This document shows, one piece after another, positions 15,953 to 24,512 of a stretch of DNA of 32,616 nt (positions within the stretch are counted from its first letter, which is position 1; the number at the start of each line of letters is the position of its first letter). The notes below the pieces were generated by a model. That model was not told the origin of the DNA. It saw nothing but the letters and a program-made list of their open reading frames with translations, and searched no databases. This DNA comes from Bdellovibrionales bacterium (lineage in GTDB: Bacteria; Bdellovibrionota; Bdellovibrionia; Bdellovibrionales; UBA840). The DNA lies in assembly GCA_020434605.1 (NCBI GenBank), contig JAGRAL010000025.1, forward strand, positions 1-32,616, given 5' to 3'. The position numbers and the translations under genes are program-made.

Positions 15953-16825
15953 ATGATTGGTGTTAAAAAACAGACTGGTACCGTAAAAAGCTTTGATGGC
16001 ACTGAAATATACTATGAGGTGCTTGGCGAGGGGCGCCCTATTTTAATGGCTTACGGCATTGTGTGTGTAATGAACCACTGGCACTTTCAATCTTCCTTTT
16101 TTTCTAAAAACTACCAGGTGATTTTGGTCGACTATAGGGGGCATCACAAATCTGCTGTCCCAAAAAATATTGAGGACATGACCGTCGCTGCCATTGCAAA
16201 AGACTTTGTTGCTGTTTGTGATCATTTAAAATTAGAGTCCGTGAGTTTATTTAGCCATAGCTTTGGGGCGCAGGTAGCTCTTGAGTTTTACACTCACTAT
16301 AAATCAAAAATTAACAATATGGTTTTAATCAACGGATTTCACAAAAATCCAATCAAAGGAATGTTTGGAATGGATATGGTTCCAACGTTTCATAAAATCA
16401 AAGCGTTCTATGACTCGCTTCCAGAAACATTTAATTTTTTATGGAAAAGCGCCTTAGACAATCCGCTGGCATTGCCGTTTATGGGATTGACTGGAGGCTT
16501 TAATTTAAGGCTTACAAATCTAAACGATATTCAAGTTTACTTAAGGGGTGTTAAGGCCATACCCCTAGATGTGTTTTTAACTTTGTTTGAAGATATGATG
16601 GCTTATGATGCTACCGACATTTTGTCTACTGTTACTTGCCCTACCTTAATTATCGCGGGCAACAAAGACAATGTAACGCCAATGGCGTTTCAGGTAGAGA
16701 TGCATGAAAAAATACAGGATTCAGCTCTTCAAATCATCCCTTACGGATCGCATTGCTCGCAGTTAGATATGCCAGACTTTGTAAATTTAAAAGCTGAAGT
16801 ATTTTTAAAAACTCACGGATATTAA
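15953..16825 (+). CDS. Alpha/beta hydrolase
   Basis: 290 residues with the complete catalytic triad of the fold: nucleophile S103 in the elbow SHSFG, acid D239 in IIAGNKDNVTP, and H267 in YGSHCSQ. The N-terminal strand pair (TVKSFDGTEIYYEVLGEGRP) and VDYRGHHKS are typical. The oxyanion region reads AYGIV in place of the usual HGxPG, a departure that may change substrate choice. The helical cap spans about 130-215. Substrate unknown; no signal peptide, so cytoplasmic. Tightly paired with the FHA gene (three-base gap), which suggests a shared transcript. Confidence 0.9.
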   Translation: MIGVKKQTGTVKSFDGTEIYYEVLGEGRPILMAYGIVCVMNHWHFQSSFFSKNYQVILVDYRGHHKSAVPKNIEDMTVAAIAKDFVAVCDHLKLESVSLFSHSFGAQVALEFYTHYKSKINNMVLINGFHKNPIKGMFGMDMVPTFHKIKAFYDSLPETFNFLWKSALDNPLALPFMGLTGGFNLRLTNLNDIQVYLRGVKAIPLDVFLTLFEDMMAYDATDILSTVTCPTLIIAGNKDNVTPMAFQVEMHEKIQDSALQIIPYGSHCSQLDMPDFVNLKAEVFLKTHGY

Positions 16826-16830
16826 TTTAT

Positions 16831-16866
16831 ATTTAAAAAGTTGCCGCCCAAGAATGTGAGCGGCAG
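16831..16866 (-). terminator. Terminator of the subtilase gene
   Basis: Read on the - strand, TGCCGC (16865-16860), a 12-base loop and GCGGCA (16847-16842) form a 6-bp GC-rich stem followed by ACTTTTT. It lies just after the protease stop at 16875, between convergent genes. On the + strand it has no following U-tract, so I assign it to the leftward gene. Confidence 0.65.
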
Positions 16867-16874
16867 TTCAATGG

Positions 16875-18497
16875 TTACTGATAGTACACCTTAGTGATAT
16901 CAAATCCATGTCTTTGAACAGTGTGATCTGCTTTTAACTCTATGATTAACTTTGTACCTTGTACCTCTGGCGAAAACTCATTGTTGTGAGTTCCGCTCCA
17001 CTCTGCAATGACATTTCCATTTTCATCTTTAAATGTAACCTTGTCATAGTTTTCTTCTGTATCAAATTTTTCAAAGTATAAAGAAAATTTTGTCGCGTTT
17101 GGAACTTCAACTGTGTAAGTTTCTTCTGCATTTTCAGCATACGGGTGTGAGCTAGATACCTGGTAATCCATTTGGTTCCAGTTTGCTGGATCTTCTGGAT
17201 CACTTGGGTGCGTTTGGTTTGTTAACATCGCATAAGCATCTAATACACCGCCACTAGCCACTTTACCTTTTAGTCTGTAATTAGGTTTAGATGTAGCCAT
17301 GATACGTGCTCTAATATCTTCAGGAGACATTCCTGGGTTCTCTGATAAAAGTAATACCGCAGCTCCAGCAACATGTGGAGTTGCCATTGAAGTTCCGCTG
17401 AACACTTGTAAGCCACCTGGTGTTGTGCTGAGAATATTCCTTCCTGGCGCAGCAACATCAACTCTTTCAGCTCCATAGTTTGAAAAGTCTGACATCGTTC
17501 CGTTTGAATCAAGAGAGGCTACGCACAATACGTTTTTAACATCATAACTACATGGATAGTATGCTTGACTGTCATTGTTGTTAGATTGGTTACCGGCTGC
17601 CACAACAAATAGTGAGTTAGCAGCACTTGCGCGCTCAATGGCAGCTTGTAATTCAGCATTGTAGCCACCGCCACCCCAAGAGTTATTTGAAATCATCGCT
17701 CCCATTTGAGTTGCGTAATCAATGGCAGAGATCGCGTCTGCTAATGTGCCTGAACCCGATGCGGATAAAAACTTAACTCCCATGATTTGTGCTTTCCACG
17801 ATACACCGGCTACATCAATTCCGTTATTTCCTTCGCCAGCAATTGTACCTGCCACGTGCGAACCGTGACCATGATCATCCGTTGGATCTCCATCTTTATT
17901 TACAAAGTCATAGCCGTGGATATCATCAATAAAACCGTTGCCATCGTCATCAACTCCTGGTTGACCATTTAGCTCGGCTTCATTTACCCACATATTGTTT
18001 TTTAAGTCTGCAATCCTTGCATCAACACCAGTGTCAATGATCGCTACCACAACATCTTTTGATCCGGTGGTTATGTCCCATGCTTCCATCGCACGAATAT
18101 CTACCCCAGTTTTCCCAGCTCTTCCTCTTGGGTCGTTATTACCTGTGTTATATAGGCCCCATAATTTTCCAAACTCAGGATCATTTGGTGTCATCTGAAT
18201 GCTAACGATTTGATTTGGTGATACGTTTTGTACTAGCGGACTAACTGCAAGTGATTGCATCATGTCTTGAGAGCTTGATTCTACTAATACAGCATTTGAC
18301 TGCACGCTTATTTGACGAATTACTTTTACCCCAAGTGTTTTCTCTACCTCTGACATATTGTAAGAAGATAATGGTCCTGCCAACCTTACAATATATTGAT
18401 CCTTTATAGTCTCATCCGAAAGACTAAGCATATGGTCGATGGATGCCATCGCCGTCTGCGATATACCAAGTAGCAATACTAAGATGCCTTTAAACAT
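16875..18497 (-). CDS. Secreted subtilisin-like serine protease (S8)
   Basis: 540 residues from the ATG at 18497. Parts in order: signal peptide (MFKGILVLLLGISQTAMA), an I9-type inhibitory propeptide (about 30-95, DQYIVRLAGPL onward), the catalytic domain, and a beta-rich C-terminal domain (about 435-540) of CUB/P-domain-like type. The triad is D155 in IIDTGVD, H211 in HGSHVAG, and S370 in SGTSMATPHVAG; the oxyanion Asn is in AAGNQS. A DDDGNGFIDD loop probably binds calcium. An upstream ATG at 18521 is possible, but GGAGG lies just before 18497 and a TATAAT box sits at the upstream ATG, so 18497 is chosen. Likely an exported digestive protease. Confidence 0.94.
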   Translation of the reverse strand: MFKGILVLLLGISQTAMASIDHMLSLSDETIKDQYIVRLAGPLSSYNMSEVEKTLGVKVIRQISVQSNAVLVESSSQDMMQSLAVSPLVQNVSPNQIVSIQMTPNDPEFGKLWGLYNTGNNDPRGRAGKTGVDIRAMEAWDITTGSKDVVVAIIDTGVDARIADLKNNMWVNEAELNGQPGVDDDGNGFIDDIHGYDFVNKDGDPTDDHGHGSHVAGTIAGEGNNGIDVAGVSWKAQIMGVKFLSASGSGTLADAISAIDYATQMGAMISNNSWGGGGYNAELQAAIERASAANSLFVVAAGNQSNNNDSQAYYPCSYDVKNVLCVASLDSNGTMSDFSNYGAERVDVAAPGRNILSTTPGGLQVFSGTSMATPHVAGAAVLLLSENPGMSPEDIRARIMATSKPNYRLKGKVASGGVLDAYAMLTNQTHPSDPEDPANWNQMDYQVSSSHPYAENAEETYTVEVPNATKFSLYFEKFDTEENYDKVTFKDENGNVIAEWSGTHNNEFSPEVQGTKLIIELKADHTVQRHGFDITKVYYQ

Positions 18498-18521
18498 AAT
18501 TCCTCCATGAATTATCGTCAT

Positions 18522-18527
18522 ATTATA
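18522..18527 (-). promoter_or_regulatory. -10 box of the subtilase promoter
   Basis: A perfect TATAAT on the - strand lies 25 bases before the chosen start, giving an expected leader of about 18 bases with GGAGG inside. No good -35 is seen at 17 bases; a TTAACA lies 20 bases upstream of the -10. It fixes the start at 18497 rather than 18521. Confidence 0.5.
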
Positions 18528-18651
18528 GCTTATGCTTTTTTACTGACTGTTAAAGTTTATCAAGTTTAGTTATTGGTAGTTAAAAGCTATTTTTCTCAGT
18601 CGAGTCGAGAATATCTTGTTTAACCTTTATTTAATAGGCTAAGGTATAGAG

Positions 18652-19185
18652 ATGAAATGGATCTTAGTCAGTGGCCCACCAGGGGCTGGAAAATCTACTC
18701 TTGCGAATGTGCTAGCGCATGCACTAGGAACTGCTGTCATAGATAAAGACTGTATTGATGAGCCCTTTTCGCCAGATGATCGAGGACCCTCATATACTAA
18801 AAACATTGAGCCAAAAGTTTTAACTGCTATTTTCTCTCTTTGTGAAAGAAACTTCTCTAATGGTGTTAGCTTAATCGTAGATTTACCGTGGACTCACATC
18901 TTAATTGCTAGCCCAAATTGGAAGTCTCGCGTTCTTGAAATTTCTGACAAGTTTGATTGCGATCTAAAAGTAATTGAGCTTTGCATCGAAGAGGATCTAT
19001 TAAAAGAGCGGATACAAAAAAGAGGTTTGGCGCGAGATAAAAACAAACTTAGTGCTGAAGGTTGGGAAAAATTTAAAGCGACAGATCACATTGATCAGAC
19101 GATTGATTTACCGTGTTTGCAATTAGATGCTGGTCTTGAATTAACCGAAAAAATTAAAAGAGCTCTAGAGTATATTAAATCTTAA
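18652..19185 (+). CDS. Small P-loop NTPase, AAA_33/zeta-toxin-like kinase fold
   Basis: 177 residues. Walker A (GPPGAGKST, residues 8-16) lies at the N-terminus after one strand (KWILVS), as in small-molecule or nucleotide kinases. DKDCIDEPF near 32-40 and LIVDLPWTH near 80-90 would be the acidic and substrate-side motifs. An Arg-rich lid (LLKERIQKRGLARDKNK, about 119-135) is typical of predicted kinases that resemble zeta toxins, chloramphenicol phosphotransferase or gluconate kinase. I cannot tell the substrate. No antitoxin-like gene is beside it. Stop codon interlocks with the convergent gene. AAGG nine bases before the ATG is the only ribosome-binding signal. Confidence 0.82.
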   Translation: MKWILVSGPPGAGKSTLANVLAHALGTAVIDKDCIDEPFSPDDRGPSYTKNIEPKVLTAIFSLCERNFSNGVSLIVDLPWTHILIASPNWKSRVLEISDKFDCDLKVIELCIEEDLLKERIQKRGLARDKNKLSAEGWEKFKATDHIDQTIDLPCLQLDAGLELTEKIKRALEYIKS

Positions 19186-20039
19186 GGCCCGTTCATTCCT
19201 GGTGCACGCGATTGATATCGTCTGTGAATCATATCAAAAATATTATCTCCAGCGACTCCAATTCTATCTTCTCCGTGATTTACTGATAGACCTGCAACAG
19301 ATGGATCAGAGGCTCCTCTTTGTGTTGGGTATCTCATTGCTCTTATGTCTGCAGAGCTAGGATTATAGCCGCTACCGCCGTTTCCACCGCCGCCACCGCC
19401 ACCGATTTCTTCATCGTATTCTTCCATTCTTTTTAAAAGACTCTCGCCCTCTGCTGCTGCCTCTGCTAAATCTCTCTCGGCTTGCGCTCTTTGCTGTGGA
19501 TTCATTCCGCCTGAATCCATCGCTGCATTTACGCTGTTGATCGGGTTGCCCTTAGGGTCGGTGATTGTACCTCGGTTGCGATCTATTCGGTAACCCTCAC
19601 GCTCACGGTCTTGTAGAAAACGATCGGCCGCATTTGATCTTCTTTCTAACTCAACTAATGCTCGGTCACCTGGATTGTTAGGATTTAAATTATAATTAGG
19701 ATTATTACCCGGTCCATTGCCATCACCCTGGCCGTTGTTAAAACATGAGTTTGAGCTAGCACAGGATAAATCGCCCTCTATTCCTCTAGCTTTTTTTGCT
19801 GTCTTTAAACTAGAGATTAATGAAACCGCTGCCATTGCTGCCAAGGCGCATGTAGTAGGACAACCTTCTTTGAATTTTTCAAATGCTGTTGCATCTGCCC
19901 CTGCATTGGCAGTTGCCGTAAAGTAAGCTGCACCCGCTGCTGCGCCCACTCCCATTAAAGTTCCCGCTCCTCCGCCTGAAAAACCGTAAGACGGTGTAAG
20001 TGATAGAGATAATACGACCAAAAATTTCAGTAGCTTCAT
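19182..20039 (-). CDS. Exported Gly/Asn-rich protein of unknown function
   Basis: 285 residues. A clear signal peptide (MKLLKFLVVLSLSLTPSYG) precedes a Gly/Ala-rich stretch and a short hydrophobic helix (CALAAMAAVSLISSL, about 65-79). There are four cysteines at about 60-99 that could form disulfides. A low-complexity Asn/Gly/Pro segment (about 103-126) leads to a charged, Arg-rich helical region with the phrase DPKGNPINSVNAAMD, then a run of seven glycines near 214-220. I do not recognise it. Composition suggests a flexible secreted or surface protein. The start has an unusual upstream sequence, with TATAAT ending only four bases before the ATG. Confidence 0.72.
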   Translation of the reverse strand: MKLLKFLVVLSLSLTPSYGFSGGGAGTLMGVGAAAGAAYFTATANAGADATAFEKFKEGCPTTCALAAMAAVSLISSLKTAKKARGIEGDLSCASSNSCFNNGQGDGNGPGNNPNYNLNPNNPGDRALVELERRSNAADRFLQDREREGYRIDRNRGTITDPKGNPINSVNAAMDSGGMNPQQRAQAERDLAEAAAEGESLLKRMEEYDEEIGGGGGGGNGGSGYNPSSADIRAMRYPTQRGASDPSVAGLSVNHGEDRIGVAGDNIFDMIHRRYQSRAPGMNGP

Positions 20040-20166
20040 ACCTATTATATCGGCTCTTTTTGGACCGGTCTTTAGTCTATTCTGCGTGTAAAGAACTTAT
20101 ACACTAGAAGCACATTTCACTCTAATAATGGGTATTTAGAACCTCGCCTAGGTGTTTATTTTTTTG

Positions 20167-20613
20167 TTAATTAAGAAGCTCTTTAATAGCAAGCTTCAAT
20201 ATCTCGGCTTGCTCGGGCCAAAACATTTCGGGTTGCTTTTCGATTGAAAACCACTCGGTTTTGTAATCATGGGTCTTATCCGTGGCTTTGGTTTCAATTT
20301 GTTTTGTTTCAAATAAAAAATAGGTAGTTGTGACCCACTTGCTTTTGTCGTAGTTAAGTCTTTCTCTTACGCCCAAATCACAAACATAGGTTAAATCACT
20401 AATACCGGCCTCTTCAGAAATTTCTCGTTTTGCGGCCTCAAGAACCGTTTCACCCTTATCAATTCCACCCTTAGGTAAAATCCATTTTTTTAAAGCCCCC
20501 TCTGCCACAAGGGCTACAAAAATCTCATGTCTATCTCTTCTAAAAATAACGCCACCGGCAGCTTTTCTTAATTTGATAGAATCTGGTTTCTTATACCAAG
20601 AAGAATCAATCAT
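20167..20613 (-). CDS. Nudix hydrolase
   Basis: 148 residues. Nudix enzymes hydrolyse nucleoside diphosphates linked to another moiety. The complete Nudix box lies at about 50-72: GGIDKGETVLEAAKREISEEAG, matching GX5EX7REUXEEXGU. It is preceded by AAGGVIFRR and WILPKGG. The pattern is closest to the diadenosine polyphosphate or (di)nucleotide cleaning subgroup (NudF/MutT-like), but substrate cannot be fixed. Its ATG overlaps the uvrA stop (ATGA). Pairing with UvrA is consistent with nucleotide-pool or DNA maintenance, as inference. Last gene of the long leftward run. Confidence 0.92.
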   Translation of the reverse strand: MIDSSWYKKPDSIKLRKAAGGVIFRRDRHEIFVALVAEGALKKWILPKGGIDKGETVLEAAKREISEEAGISDLTYVCDLGVRERLNYDKSKWVTTTYFLFETKQIETKATDKTHDYKTEWFSIEKQPEMFWPEQAEILKLAIKELLN

Positions 20614-23150
20614 AGCCTTGCCTCCGGAATTTTGTAGCTCGCCGTGGGAGAGTTTTTGTTTTTTAAAAATGATTTATGGTCGGATGCGTTTATAATCTCG
20701 CCACCCTTAGGTCCACCCTCTGGGCCAAGTTCGATGATATAATCAGCTGAATGAATTACATCTAAATTGTGTTCAATCACTAAGACCGTATTGTTATTGT
20801 CCACAAGCTCATGCAAAAGTTCTAATAGCTTGCTAACGTCTGCGAAATGTAAACCTGTTGTCGGTTCATCTAAAATATATAGTATATGTCCCGCGGGCCG
20901 TCTTGATAGTTCACGGCTCAATTTGATTCTTTGTGCCTCTCCACCCGACAAGGTAGTAGAGCTTTGCCCCAACTTAATATATGTAAGGCCAACTCTATCT
21001 AGTGTCTTTAATTTGTTATATATAATTTTATGGTGAGTAAAAAACTCTAGGGCTTCTTCGACAGACATATTTAAAATGTCTGCGATATTTTTTCCTTTAT
21101 ACCTAATGCCCAGACACTCTGGGTTGTATCTTAATCCCTGGCAATAATCACACTCAACATAAACATCCGCCAAGAAGTTCATCTCAACTTTTACTGCCCC
21201 ACCACCTCTACAGTGTTCGCACCTTCCGCCTTTTACGTTAAACGAAAAGTATCCTGGCTTAAACCCTCTAATTTTGGCTTCAGGGATTTCAGCAAAAAGG
21301 GTTCTAATCAATGTCATTAGACCCGTGTAGGTTGCTGGATTTGATCTTGGCGTTCTGCCGATTGGTTTTTGATTTATATTAACGATACTAGTGATTGCTT
21401 CAGTGCCTTTAATATTTTTTACAGGTGCTACACTGTAATCACTTTTATGAATTTTATTGTGTATATACTTATAAATCGTATCAATAACGAGCGTACTCTT
21501 ACCACTTCCAGAGACACCAGTAACAGCGGTAAAACCATTTAACGGTAGTTTAACATTTATGTTTTTTAAATTATTACCACTGGCCCCAACAACATCTATG
21601 CTTGGCCCGCTTGTTACATCTCGTTTTTTTGCAGGACTAAATACTTTTTTGCGACCAGATAAATAATCTCCAGTTATGCTGTTTTTACTTTGCATCAGCT
21701 CTTTTGGAGTTCCAAACGCTTGGATATTTCCACCGTTAACGCCTGCACCTGGCCCAATATCAAAAACTAAATCCGAAGATAGTATCGTTTCTTCATCGTG
21801 CTCAACTACCAGTATAGTATTTCCCTTACTTCTAAGTTCTTCTAAAATTTCTAGTAACTTTTTGTGATCCTTAGGATGTAGGCCAATGCTTGGTTCATCT
21901 AAGACATATAAAACACCCATCAAGCCTGACCCCAATTGGCTTGCTAGTCGAATACGTTGGGCTTCTCCGCCTGATAAAGTTTTTGATGGTCTACTTAGAG
22001 TGATGTATGAAACCCCAACTCTATCCATATAAGTAAGACGAAGCTGGAGGTGCTTAATAATTTTTTCGGCAATTAGGGCTTCTCTAGCTGTAAGCTGTAT
22101 CTGATCTAAGGCTACAATTAAATCTTTAATGGATAGATCTGAATAATGAGAAATGTTTTTATTTTCGATAAATATATGTAGAGCCTCTTTTTTTAATCTA
22201 GCTCCGTGGCAAGTGTGGCAAGGTTGTTCGTCGTAATACTCTACCTCTTCGTTTATATCATCACCATCTTCTTCGCTGACAATATAATCCATCGTACCAA
22301 TACCATTACAAGTTACACAGGCACCTTTAGGGCTGTTAAAGCTAAACAGTAAGGGCTCAATCTCTGGAAAGCTAAGACCACATGTAGGACACGATGCTTT
22401 TTGAGAAAATGTTTTTCTTTCTTTAGTGGTAAAGTCCTCAACAATAATTTGACCCTTTGCTAAATCGAGTCCCTTTGAGATACTTTGAGAAATTCTGGTT
22501 CTGACATCATCTTTAATAATAATTCTATCTATGATTAGTTCAATATTATGAGCTACTGTCTTTTTAAGTTTTGGCGCTTTTGCTAACTCGTATTCTGTTC
22601 CGTCAATAACGGCACGAATAAATCCTAATTTTTGCCATTGCTCTATTTCTTTTTTAAACTCGCCCTTTTTGTATACTGCAACCGGTGCTAGGAGTAACAA
22701 CTTTGACCCTGTTTTATATGAAAAGACCTCATCAATGATTTGCTCATGTGTTTGAGTTTCAACTACTTTTTTACATTTAGGGCAGTATGGTTTTCCTATT
22801 TTGGCAAATAGCAATCGTAAAAAATCATAGGCTTCAGTAACAGTGCCCACTGTTGATCTGGGGTTTGTTGAACCTGTTTTTTGCTCAATGGATATGGCAG
22901 GAGAAAGTCCCAAAATTGAGTCTACATCGGGTTTTTTAAGCTGCTCTAAAAAATTTCTGGCGTACGCAGAAAGGCCTTCAAGGTAGCGCCTTTGTCCCTC
23001 GGCATAAATAGTGTCAAAGGCCAGCGATGACTTTCCGCTGCCAGATAGACCGGTGATAACTGTGATTTTATTTCGTGGAATATCCAGCGATATATTTTTT
23101 AGGTTATGCTCTCTGGCCCCACGTACTCTTATGCCTTCATAATTTTTCAT
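20610..23150 (-). CDS. uvrA: UvrABC excision nuclease subunit A, lacking the insertion domain
   Basis: 846 residues, about 95 fewer than E. coli UvrA (940). This tandem ABC-ATPase finds bulky DNA lesions and loads UvrB. Seen: Walker A at 34-41 (GLSGSGKS) and 545-552 (GVSGSGKS), LSGGEAQR signatures near 392 and again near 760, the UvrB-binding region (about 120-245), and zinc cysteines C254/C257/C278/C281, C311/C314 and C644/C647/C667/C670. The usual insertion domain of about 110 residues between the CxxCxGxG and PCxxCxGxRL elements is replaced by a short acidic linker (282-310). The frame is intact, so this is not a frameshift. ATG overlaps the phosphohexomutase stop. Confidence 0.96.
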   Translation of the reverse strand: MKNYEGIRVRGAREHNLKNISLDIPRNKITVITGLSGSGKSSLAFDTIYAEGQRRYLEGLSAYARNFLEQLKKPDVDSILGLSPAISIEQKTGSTNPRSTVGTVTEAYDFLRLLFAKIGKPYCPKCKKVVETQTHEQIIDEVFSYKTGSKLLLLAPVAVYKKGEFKKEIEQWQKLGFIRAVIDGTEYELAKAPKLKKTVAHNIELIIDRIIIKDDVRTRISQSISKGLDLAKGQIIVEDFTTKERKTFSQKASCPTCGLSFPEIEPLLFSFNSPKGACVTCNGIGTMDYIVSEEDGDDINEEVEYYDEQPCHTCHGARLKKEALHIFIENKNISHYSDLSIKDLIVALDQIQLTAREALIAEKIIKHLQLRLTYMDRVGVSYITLSRPSKTLSGGEAQRIRLASQLGSGLMGVLYVLDEPSIGLHPKDHKKLLEILEELRSKGNTILVVEHDEETILSSDLVFDIGPGAGVNGGNIQAFGTPKELMQSKNSITGDYLSGRKKVFSPAKKRDVTSGPSIDVVGASGNNLKNINVKLPLNGFTAVTGVSGSGKSTLVIDTIYKYIHNKIHKSDYSVAPVKNIKGTEAITSIVNINQKPIGRTPRSNPATYTGLMTLIRTLFAEIPEAKIRGFKPGYFSFNVKGGRCEHCRGGGAVKVEMNFLADVYVECDYCQGLRYNPECLGIRYKGKNIADILNMSVEEALEFFTHHKIIYNKLKTLDRVGLTYIKLGQSSTTLSGGEAQRIKLSRELSRRPAGHILYILDEPTTGLHFADVSKLLELLHELVDNNNTVLVIEHNLDVIHSADYIIELGPEGGPKGGEIINASDHKSFLKNKNSPTASYKIPEARL

Positions 23151-24511
23151 AAAAATGCATTTACTATTTTCATTGCTTCCGATTGTATTTCTTCAAGAGC
23201 TTGTTTTGTGTTGGCCTCAAATCTCATGGATACTACCGGTTGCGTGTTTGATGATCTAACAAGTGCCCAACCATTTTTATATGAAGCCCTCACTCCATCA
23301 ATTTCTGAAAGGCTAATGTCTTTTTTATTTAAGTAGTGCTCTCTCATTTTTTGTACGATGAGGGTTTTCTTTTCTTCTGTGGTATCTATTCTAATCTCTG
23401 GTGTAGAAAACGCTTCTGGATAGTCCTCAAGCAAACCTTCTATAGTTGTTTTGTTGGTCTTTAAAATTTCTATCATTCTTAAGCCCGCATATAGCGAGTC
23501 ATCGTACCCATAATTGCGATCAGCAAAAAAGATATGGCAACTTAACTCTCCACCAAAAGGCGCCTTCTCACTTTTTACTTTTTCTTTTATCAACGAATGT
23601 CCTGTTTTCCACATTATGGCATTACCGCCGTACTTAGAAATCATTTGATACATTCTATCCGAACACTTCACATCACCAATAATTTTTGCGCCTGGTTGTT
23701 TGCTTAAAATATCCTTTGCAAACACCGTCATGATTTCATCGCCTAATAAAAAACGGGCCGTGTTAGTAATCATCCCGATTCTATCAGCATCTCCATCAAA
23801 GCCAATGCCCAACGCAGCCTTGTGCTTTAAAACTTGTTTTTTTAAGTCATCGTTATTTTCTTCGACTGTTGGATCTGGGTGATGATTAGGGAAAGTTCCA
23901 TCTGGTTTTTCGAAAATAATTTGAACATCTACATTAAGAGCCTCATAAAGTCTTCTAGCAATGGATCCTGCAGCACCGTTACCGCAGTCTAATACCACAG
24001 GAACACCAGACAAATCTCCAAACTCTTTTTTATATCTTTCAACATACTCAGGAAAAATATCATAAGTACTTGCTTTACCAGCCCCTGTTGAAAAGTCCTT
24101 TTTCTCTAAAATATTTTTTAACTCTTGAATTTCAGGTCCATTGATCGTTCTTTTACCAACGGAAACTTTAAACCCATTATAATCCGGAGGGTTATGACTG
24201 CCTGTAACCATAATGGCGCCATCTACTTGTGGCATAGTAAATGTAGAAAAATATGAAATAGGAGTTGTGATTAATCCAAGCTGAATCACGTTCCCACCAG
24301 AACTCGTGAACCCTTTAGTGAGCGCATTAACTATATTTGGACTAGAAAGTCTAGCGTCCATTCCAATTGTAATTGTGGGTGATTCTTTTTTAGCAGTGTT
24401 TTTTATATACGTAAAAAATGATCTCCCTAGATCTTCTGCAAACGATAGATCAAAATCTTTTTCGTAAACCCCGCGAATGTCAGACTCTCTAAAAATTACT
24501 GGATGCATCAT
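23147..24511 (-). CDS. Phosphomannomutase/phosphoglucomutase
   Basis: 454 residues, the size of the alpha-D-phosphohexomutase superfamily (ManB/AlgC type), which converts hexose-6-phosphate to hexose-1-phosphate for surface polysaccharides. The phosphoserine is S105 in TGSHNPPDYNGFK. The metal loop is D239-G-D241-A-D243-R in GFDGDADRIG. The sugar-specificity loop is GGELSCHIFF near 320 and the phosphate loop is RSSNTQPVVSMRFEA near 420. A GEMSGH-type loop here reads GELSCH, a mild variation. It could serve as manB, algC or glmM-like; dual PMM/PGM activity is likely. Starts two bases before the pdxA stop region, effectively coupled. Confidence 0.93.
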   Translation of the reverse strand: MMHPVIFRESDIRGVYEKDFDLSFAEDLGRSFFTYIKNTAKKESPTITIGMDARLSSPNIVNALTKGFTSSGGNVIQLGLITTPISYFSTFTMPQVDGAIMVTGSHNPPDYNGFKVSVGKRTINGPEIQELKNILEKKDFSTGAGKASTYDIFPEYVERYKKEFGDLSGVPVVLDCGNGAAGSIARRLYEALNVDVQIIFEKPDGTFPNHHPDPTVEENNDDLKKQVLKHKAALGIGFDGDADRIGMITNTARFLLGDEIMTVFAKDILSKQPGAKIIGDVKCSDRMYQMISKYGGNAIMWKTGHSLIKEKVKSEKAPFGGELSCHIFFADRNYGYDDSLYAGLRMIEILKTNKTTIEGLLEDYPEAFSTPEIRIDTTEEKKTLIVQKMREHYLNKKDISLSEIDGVRASYKNGWALVRSSNTQPVVSMRFEANTKQALEEIQSEAMKIVNAFL

Positions 24512-24512
24512 T

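Noticed and set aside
18498..18521. Longer N-terminus for the subtilase (8 extra residues)
   Set aside because: GGAGG precedes the downstream ATG and TATAAT overlaps the upstream ATG region; the signal peptide begins properly at 18497.
18652..19185. Zeta-type toxin of a toxin-antitoxin pair
   Set aside because: The fold is similar, but there is no adjacent antitoxin-like gene and no specific zeta-toxin motifs; a generic kinase call is safer.
20610..23150. uvrA as a frameshifted pseudogene because it is short
   Set aside because: The frame is continuous and every ATPase and zinc motif is intact; the loss is a single clean in-frame domain.
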